Below are positions 57,290 to 64,000 of a stretch of DNA of 64,000 nucleotides, in pieces (the first letter of the stretch is position 1; every line of letters begins with the position of its first letter). The notes beneath the pieces were generated by a model, which saw only the letters and a list, made by a program, of their open reading frames with translations, ran no database searches and was not told the DNA's origin. The position numbers and the translations under genes were made by a program. The stretch spans positions 305,371,164 to 305,435,163 of the forward strand of contig NC_081414.1 in assembly GCF_030272615.1 (NCBI RefSeq). Direction: 5' to 3'. This DNA is from Cryptomeria japonica. Lineage: Eukaryota; Streptophyta; Pinopsida; Cupressales; Cupressaceae.

Positions 57290-60065
57290 GATTTAGTGAA
57301 ATATGCATGTATGGTAATTGGGTACAAAATATTTTATGCTAGTAGAATAAATTCTGTTCCTTCAGCTACGGTGCATGCTGCTTACAAAATGATAAAAGAG
57401 AATGCAGAATGCGATCTATGTACCTAAGAATGCAAAATGTGATCTATGTACATGTATGAAGAATCAACTCTTAGATAACCTAAATTCGATCAAATTAGAT
57501 AAAACTCAAAGGTTCAAGTTTGATCAATTACTAATTGGTTTATTTTTCTACTTTCAAAGATACTTTCCTGGAGTCGGTGATGTTGAATGGTCAATTGATC
57601 TACCAGTTACCAGACAAATAAAGGAGAGTCTGCAAGCAAGAGGAACTGCATATCCAGAGACTTTGAACAAGTATTTTGGTGAATTCAAACTAAAAATGAA
57701 CCAAAGAATGAGAATATCTGGTGATTTAGTTAAAGAATATGAAGATGACATCTGTTTCACCATCAAAATAGATGAATACATAATAGAAGCAGTTGAACCC
57801 AGAAAAGATGTAGTTGGGCCTATGGCCTATGAGGTGGTAAATGATATATTGACAAGATATGCCTCAACCCTACTAGCCTCACCACTGGATCCCAAAAAGA
57901 AGAGGATTGGTACTTATTTAGAGAGAATCAAATCTAGAGAGGAACTGAAGGAGATAAAAGGTAAAGAAACACCATCGGCATCGACACTGGTTACATCTAC
58001 TGCTAAACCCAAAGTGACCAAAAGGTCACTTGCTAAAAAGAAACCGGAGGCTATTCTGGCAAAGGTGTTCAAACGAACACGGAAAAACATGAATCACTCA
58101 CCAAATCCAGAAGACTCTGAGTCAGAGGTAGAAGTAAAGAAGACAAGGCAATCTACCAAGAAAGTGAAGTCAATCAGTAATGTACCTACAATCTCTGCAC
58201 CGGTAAACTTAGATATTTCTTCTTACAAGCCTATGACACATTGTCAAAGAACCATATAGAATATTAGAAGAAAATTCCTTGACGATTTAAAGGATTATTT
58301 TGATGATTTCAATGATAATGAAAAGGAGGAGGTTAAATAAGAACTGATTAAATATCTGTGCATAAATGATCGGTCACCTTCTGGGATCAAATATCTTACA
58401 TCTAAATCCTTGTATGATTCTTTGGACAAAAAATGGCGCATTGCTATTGACAAGGAGCAAGACATCAGGGAGAAAATTTTTGCTCAATATTTTCTAGATG
58501 TCTCTAATTCAGAATTGTTTGAACTCGTTGATAAGAGCTAAGACATTTTGTTCATGCGAAAAAGAAGACTTCTGCTACTCAAAGGCAAATTTTCTAAATT
58601 GGAACAAGACACCCATTTGAAGGTGAAGACTGTTGTTGACATGGAAAGAGTACAAGAAGCTAATCAACTGGCTGAACAAGAGCCTGATCTATCCACAGCA
58701 AAACCCAATGAAGTCTTTGATAGTATGGGTCAAAGAATAGCAGAGCAAAATGACCCCATTGATGTTGATGCACTAGAAATAGAAGATATCACTCCAGATA
58801 AGGAGAAAGTTGAAATAGAAAGATTAGAGAAAGAAAAGGTAGAGAAAGTGAAAAATGAGAAACTTGAAAAGGAGAAAGTAGAAAAAGAAAAACAAGAGAA
58901 AGAACAAGTGGAGAAAGTGCGAAAGGAAAAGAAGAAAATGGAAGAAGAGGAAAAGAAGAAAAAGGAGGAAGAGGAGAAGAAAAGAAAGGAAGAAAATGGG
59001 AAAAAGGAAAAGGAAGAAGAAAAGAGGAAAGAAATAGAGAAGAAGGAAGAGGAGAAATAGAGAGAAGAAGAGAGAAAGAAACAAGAGGGAAAAGTTGTCA
59101 AGCTAGCCCAAGAAATAGATGAAGAGGAGAAGCGAGGATAAGCGGAGGTCAAAGCCAAAGAAAGAGAACAGATTCCTAAGGCCACTAGAGATCAAGCCAA
59201 GTAGATTGATTCCACCAGTTCCACTAACTTGACTCTTGCCTGTTTGACCCAATCGGCTGATGAAACTGAGCTACTATGAAGCATTCACTTGGTGTAGGAA
59301 AGATTGGAAGAACTAAGGAAAAAGAAAGAATAGGATGTCATTCCATTTTCCATTGACACCCTCTCCAATCTAATCCCTAGTACTAATCTCCTCAATAGCG
59401 GTTCCTCGCTGGCTAAGCTCAAACTACTCTGCACAGTAGTCGATGACCAGGTACAATGTTTGGAAGATGTTGCCCAGGCCACTGCAAAGAAAAGCCATGA
59501 AAAGGCACTCGTAGTTACCTTAATACAACACATGAATGACAACCCGGCAAAACTGGTTAAACAATAAGATAATATAGGGTTAGCTATGGGTGAAGGTCAC
59601 CTACTCTTGAGTAAAATCTATCAAGCTCACCTATTCTATGAAGATGCTTTCTATGAAGATGCTCTGAAGTAGAAGACCCTATTACAAACTAAGTTGTAGA
59701 AATACATCGGCAGCTTCAAACTGCCCTATGATCTGTTCACAGCCTATGGACACTCTGTTCATCATTATCAACATCAAATTGCCAAGCTTGACTCGGAAAT
59801 TTGCAATTGGACTCGAGATTTGCAGGATCTTCAGTTGCTCTTATTGCCTAAATTGTAGGTACTCCAGAAATACTTACTGAACCTAGAAGCTATCACTATG
59901 ACACAGGAGCTGAGCACCATAGATGCAATGGAAGAACTAGCCTTCCAAATGAAGACCAAGAGTGAAATTGCTTCCTCACTTCTTGAGTCATGGTCTTCAG
60001 ATATGAAGGACTTTCTGTAAAACTTTAAATCTCTTTTTGAGAAATTTTATTCTTTGTTGTCATAA
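57290..60065 (+). pseudogene. Element 2 ORF2, copy B (partial)
   Basis: Duplicate of 52639 onward. The longest open part is 57402-58259 (285 codons), followed by 58548-59060 with the KE-rich tail. It lacks the N-terminal third. Several sites differ from copy A at CG dinucleotides: AGCGAG (59132) against AGTGAG (54478), and AAGCGGAG against AAGTAGAG, the latter a stop in copy A only. Confidence 0.72.
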
Positions 60066-60299
60066 ACACATACTCTGTTTTCATGTCATGCAAACTGGCA
60101 ATATTTTGAATTTGCTTTGTCATTGTTGGAAAAGGGGGAGTAGTGTATCTATCTTCAAATTTTGACAAGTATTTTTGCAAAGGGAGTAGTGTATATGCTT
60201 AGGGGGAGTAATTCTACTTATGATATTTTTTTTGTGTTAAAGCACTTAGATGTCAATTTTTTTTTTCTAAGTGTTGCCATCAATGCCAAAGGGGGAGAG
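60066..60299 (+). other. 3' UTR and polypurine tract, copy B
   Basis: Duplicate of 55413-55645. The base pair before the LTR reads GAG rather than GAT (60297-60299). Confidence 0.75.
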
Positions 60300-61386
60300 T
60301 GTTGGTATTTTGACGATGTTTAGTTGTGATTATCATTGATGGACACACACTTATTTGATGAATGTATTATTCTCAATCGGTAACCGTTCTAACCGGTATT
60401 GTATGAATAGTCTTTATTTGATTGAAGACTATCGGTGTTTTAATGGAGAAGCTTATCGGTCAAGTGGTATGAAGACCTCAAGCGGAATGAAGACCCCGAG
60501 CAATAGTCAATCTTTTGATCAGATCGACTATGATCAAGTTTTCCAGTCTTCACCTATTAACCAATGATTGGTATATGTAATTAACTAGTATACATGTAAT
60601 GTGTTATGAGTTATCATCCACCGACACTTTAGCAATGTTTTTGTGTCATGTTACCAAATGTGTCTAGATGCATTGTACCTAAGAAATTGTAATCTAATCC
60701 TATTGGACCAATATGAAATTAAGTTCCTATTTAAGGACATCATGTCTAGGGTTTTAAGAAGAGAATAGAAGTAGTTATGTGTGAGTATTTTGAGAGGAAA
60801 GGTATCTCATGACTGAGATTGAGAGTGCAAAGTATAGAAGACCGAAGTAATGCTTGAATGCATTAACAAGGAGTTATCAGGGATCTAATCAAGCATTCTG
60901 TGCTACTATCTAGATCACTCACTTATTGATTACTAATATCTTCGACAAGTCTGAAACCCTTAACCGAGTAGGCCCAGCCAAGCCTATTGTAAATCCTCTA
61001 ACAAGGTGGTTCATAGTTGTGGATCTGAAATACTTTAACAGGGCAGTCTTTAACAGGACTTATCTCCTAACAAAGATCTAGATTCCTAACAGGATTTGTT
61101 CTGGTGAAGAACATTGTAAGACCTTAACCGGTCTGGTTACTATTCTGTAGATAGTTGACTTGTGAGTTTTACTCACCATAGTTTTTCCCATTTTGGTTTC
61201 CTTGTCAAAATATCTTGTGTTATGATGATTGTGCTTTTATGGATGAATGCCTTATTTTCTATTTGGTTTGTTTATGTTTTAACCAGTTTATTGTTTAAGC
61301 TAGTACACCGGTTTGCTGGAAAATTGTTTAAGAGTTTGGTAAAGTTTTTAGGCATACTAATTCACCCCCCCTCTTAGTATTCATCA
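60300..61386 (+). repeat. Element 2 LTR, copy B
   Basis: 1,087 bp, nearly identical to 55646-56731. It is not a true third LTR of an insertion but part of the tandem duplication. Confidence 0.92.
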
Positions 61387-61658
61387 AATTTCAGCATCTG
61401 GTAGCTAAACATGACATCCAATTGGATATCTGATATGCATTTACTTGAAAATGAAATTAGGGTTTGTGAGGTTAAAAGGGAAAATACGAGAGTCATTTTT
61501 TACTTTGTGAATAGTGTTTTCGAGTTGAAGAACAAGGCGATCAAGATTTTTAGGTGATCAGAGATTTATAAGCATTTCAACAAGAAGGCTAGGGCATTCG
61601 ACATGAAGTTAAGGTATTTCTTGAGTGCACATCTGAGTTTAAACTTCTGAAATTTGAA
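61387..61658 (+). other. Z spacer before ORF2, copy B
   Basis: Continues Z directly after the element 2 insertion point. It contains 'aaattagggtttgtgagg', comparable to the ORF1-ORF2 spacer of the other elements. No ORF. Confidence 0.55.
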
Positions 61659-63357
61659 ATAGAATCCTCTTCTTCTATTGCCACACCATTAGTTGTTGAA
61701 GTTAAGGATAAGACTCATCCCGTATTAAAAAAACATCTATATAAATCTATGGTGGATGACCCCATTGGTGCATTTTCTTCCATTCCATATAGAGTTCTAC
61801 ATGTTGATGATGTACGAACATATATCCATTGTGAAATGGAGAAAACTGGCACAAAGGACATTTTGGATCTATATATAGATAGTATTGTGAATGAAATTTG
61901 TAACCCAAAGCCGAAATTCATGCATATGTAGAGAAAGGGTTTCACCCAATTTGTGAATTTTGCATCACTCGAAGAGAAGGAATGGGTGAGATATGTGCAA
62001 AGTACAATTCATCATGAGTTTATCTAGTTGGATCAACCTTACATGATCAAACCTAAGGTGATTAAGGTAGTTACATTCTTGCATCAAACCGGTGTGAAGC
62101 TAGGACTACGAAAGGTTACAAACCCTATGATTATCAAGTTAATCGGTGCAGAATTTGATGGGAGATCTATAAAGATTAACACAATTAAAGATGATGATGC
62201 AAAGTTTTTTGCAATGGTCATTGGGTGTATAAGGTGTATCAGTCTAACTGACTGAATTCAGTGCCAGGGACAACCATTCATGTAGCTTACCAAATGGTAA
62301 AGGAAGATATACACTATGATCTGTGCAGTTTTCTTTTGGAGGAGTTCATGATTATTTTGAAAAAAATCAACCAAGACAAAAAGAACGTTTTCAAATATGG
62401 TTCTTTGGTTATCTGTTTGGCTCTTTAATTTTTGAATCAAATTCTTGGAACTGGTAGAGTGCAGTGGGCATTTGACAGACTGATAGCCCAACATATCAAA
62501 CAAGGTCTTGATAGACTTGGAAACATAGATAATTAGAATTCTGCTTTATGGGCATTTTAAAAAGCATTCTAGGATAAGATGAAGCAGAGGGATCCCTAAG
62601 GAGATTGTCAACAAATATGAAGGCACAATCTACTTTATGGTAATTAAGGATGAATGTCTTATGGAAGCAGTTGAACCCTAGACAGTGTAAATTTTGCCGT
62701 TGGGTTATGAGGTTGATGTAGGAACACTTGATGCATATGCACAACACCTGTCAAATGCTCCAGTTGACACAAATGAAGAGAGGTTCAGTACATGCAAATA
62801 AAAGTCTATGGAACTTCACACCAAATTCACTGAACTGAAGAGGAAAAGGAAAGTTACTAAGATGGTGGAAGAAATCCTTATTGAGGAAGGTCGCTCAAGT
62901 GAAAGAGTTAGGGATGCAAGAGCACCAAGGGATATTGAGGAGAAAGCAAAGAGGCGGATGAAAACTCCAAATCCTTCACAGGCCAAACCCAAGGTGACAG
63001 GGTTTTCTCCCGCTCTGGTAAAGATACCTATGGCTCAGACTGAACCCTCTGGCTCATCAGCTAAGGGAAAGGGTGTTATGAGGTAGAAGTAGAAACCTTA
63101 GAGGGAGTATGTAGTAGTATCTCCACTGGCATTCGAAATAGAATCAGATGCAAAAATCCAAAAAGCCCCCAAGAAGGGAGTATTTGCAAGGGTAAGACGA
63201 AATCCTCAATCTGGTGAAGAGGAGAAAGGGAAGAAAGAGAAGAAAGTTAAGTCTGAACTTGTTCCATCCAGCAGGAAAAAGAGAGGAAGGAGATTCAAAT
63301 TAGACTTGGATGAAGCAATCAAATTTGGTAAGATGGAACTACTCAGACCAAGTGTTC
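61659..63357 (+). pseudogene. Z ORF2: mobile-domain-like protein, truncated
   Basis: From an ATA at 61659 it reads 'ESSSSIATPLVVEV', 'DDPIGAFSSIPYRV', 'GFTQFVNFASLEEKEWVRY', 'KVIKVVTFLHQTGVK', 'NPMIIKLIGAEFDGRSIKI', 'YEGTIYFMVIKDECLMEAVEP', 'LGYEVDVGTLDAYAQHL' and the basic 'SSRKKRGRRFKLDLDEA'. It aligns along its length with M ORF2 (for example 'LTGATFDKRSLRV'). At least seven stops and frameshifts. Homology to M ends at about 63357, before the C-terminal coiled coil, and no Z 3' LTR is found, so Z is cut here. Confidence 0.68.
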
Positions 63358-64000
63358 GAACCTAAATTTTTACAAAATTTAAGGTTCCTAAATAAGAAAA
63401 ACCAACAAATACCCCTAAAAATGCCCATCCAAATCTTGAATCTGATAAGCAGTTTGACCTTGCAATTAGGTTTACCAATTATAAGTAAGCATGATCACCC
63501 ATATCCAACTTCCCACAATAATATTTGATACATATTTTAAATTACAAAATTTAGGGTGCACATAAACTGAGTCACATAGCCATTTTGAGTGGGCATTTTC
63601 AATATTTAATATATTTGTATATGTAATTCTTCATGCTAAGCTGATTGTCCTAGACAATTCTCCTATCAATAAAGTATCCCTATACCAATTTTCATAATCC
63701 TAGGACATCATTTGCTATTCTTCCAAAGTTTTTTTTTATATTGCAATTTATTCATTTTGTTACTTGCACATTGTAAAACTCACCAAAGTAGCCTTCTATT
63801 GAAATTAATATTTATCACTCAGATTACCCTCATACCAAACCAACTGACCCATGAAATTGTCTATACCACTTTGAAATCTGGTGCAAGGTTTTAGAGCCCC
63901 ATTAGTCCATTGATATTTTTTTGAGCCTAAACCAAATGCAATTTATGCAAATCTGAAACTTTCACAAGGCTAAAATGAATTATCGAGCCCAATTTGAAAA
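63358..64000. other. Unassigned AT-rich DNA
   Basis: No homology to Z, to LTR Y or to any other element in the window that I can see. Short ORFs here look random. Confidence 0.5.

Larger units (their letters stand above)
52629..61922 (+). repeat. 4.65 kb tandem duplication
   Basis: Copy A is 52629-57279, copy B 57280-61922 (offset 4651-4655 throughout). Each contains the 3' two-thirds of element 2 ORF2, the element 2 3' LTR and the start of Z ORF2. The copies differ only at scattered bases plus a few small indels (for example 6 bp at 53153 against 57805). The junction carries a 7-base match CATTAAA (52629-52635 and 57280-57286). Because the unit crosses the element 2/Z boundary, it arose after element 2 inserted. 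Confidence 0.93.

Noticed and set aside
55646-61386. Apparent LTR-interior-LTR element with nearly identical LTRs
   Set aside because: The interior starts with Z sequence rather than a primer site, and the whole follows from the 4.65 kb tandem duplication.

Overview
The window looks like heterochromatic nuclear DNA from a seed plant with a large genome, possibly a gymnosperm. That is an inference from very long LTRs, deeply nested retrotransposons, plant-type tRNA-Met primer sites (TTGGTATCARAG) and high AT content; the species cannot be fixed from the sequence. I found no host gene, tRNA, rRNA or CRISPR array. Almost everything recognisable is a retrotransposon or a fragment of one.

Layout, left to right. 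(1) 1-15471: the 3' end and 3' LTR of a + strand element ('X', LTR 190-1240 plus 15155-15471), split by a - strand Ty3/gypsy chromovirus (1241-15154, both LTRs present). That chromovirus is itself split in pol by a - strand non-autonomous element ('M', 4985-10950). (2) 15600-19719: a probable 4.1 kb solo LTR with an internal GC island. (3) 21335-24305: a - strand Ty1/copia gag-pol fragment carrying an 801 bp solo LTR (21702-22502) of M's LTR type. (4) 24306-39234: element 'Y', with a 4.7 kb LTR, a 432 bp interior and the start of a second LTR. Its first LTR was hit by a nearly complete - strand L1-type LINE (28950-36843, 18 bp target duplication). (5) 39235-63357: element 'Z', whose 5' LTR is interrupted by element 1 (39956-47708, TSD ATGTA) and whose interior is interrupted by element 2 (49272-56731). 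A 4.65 kb tandem duplication (52629-61922) then copied the 3' half of element 2 together with the adjoining start of Z ORF2. (6) 63358-64000: unassigned AT-rich DNA.

The most interesting content is a group of non-autonomous LTR elements (M, Z, 1, 2). They have copia-like LTR ends but no protease, integrase or reverse transcriptase. Instead they carry ORF1, a gag-like protein of coiled coil plus four CCHC zinc knuckles, and ORF2, a roughly 1,000-codon protein with a globular domain resembling plant transposon/mobile-domain proteins, a basic linker and a charged or coiled-coil tail. The LINE independently carries an extra ORF3 downstream of its RNase H with the same layout. A conserved inverted repeat brackets the polypurine tract/LTR junction in these LTR elements. 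The elements would have to use enzymes from autonomous relatives; the SIRE-like copia fragment at 21335-24305 is the closest candidate type in the window. Most ORFs are decayed, chiefly by C-to-T type stops, but M's ORF1 and the first 262 codons of its ORF2 are open.
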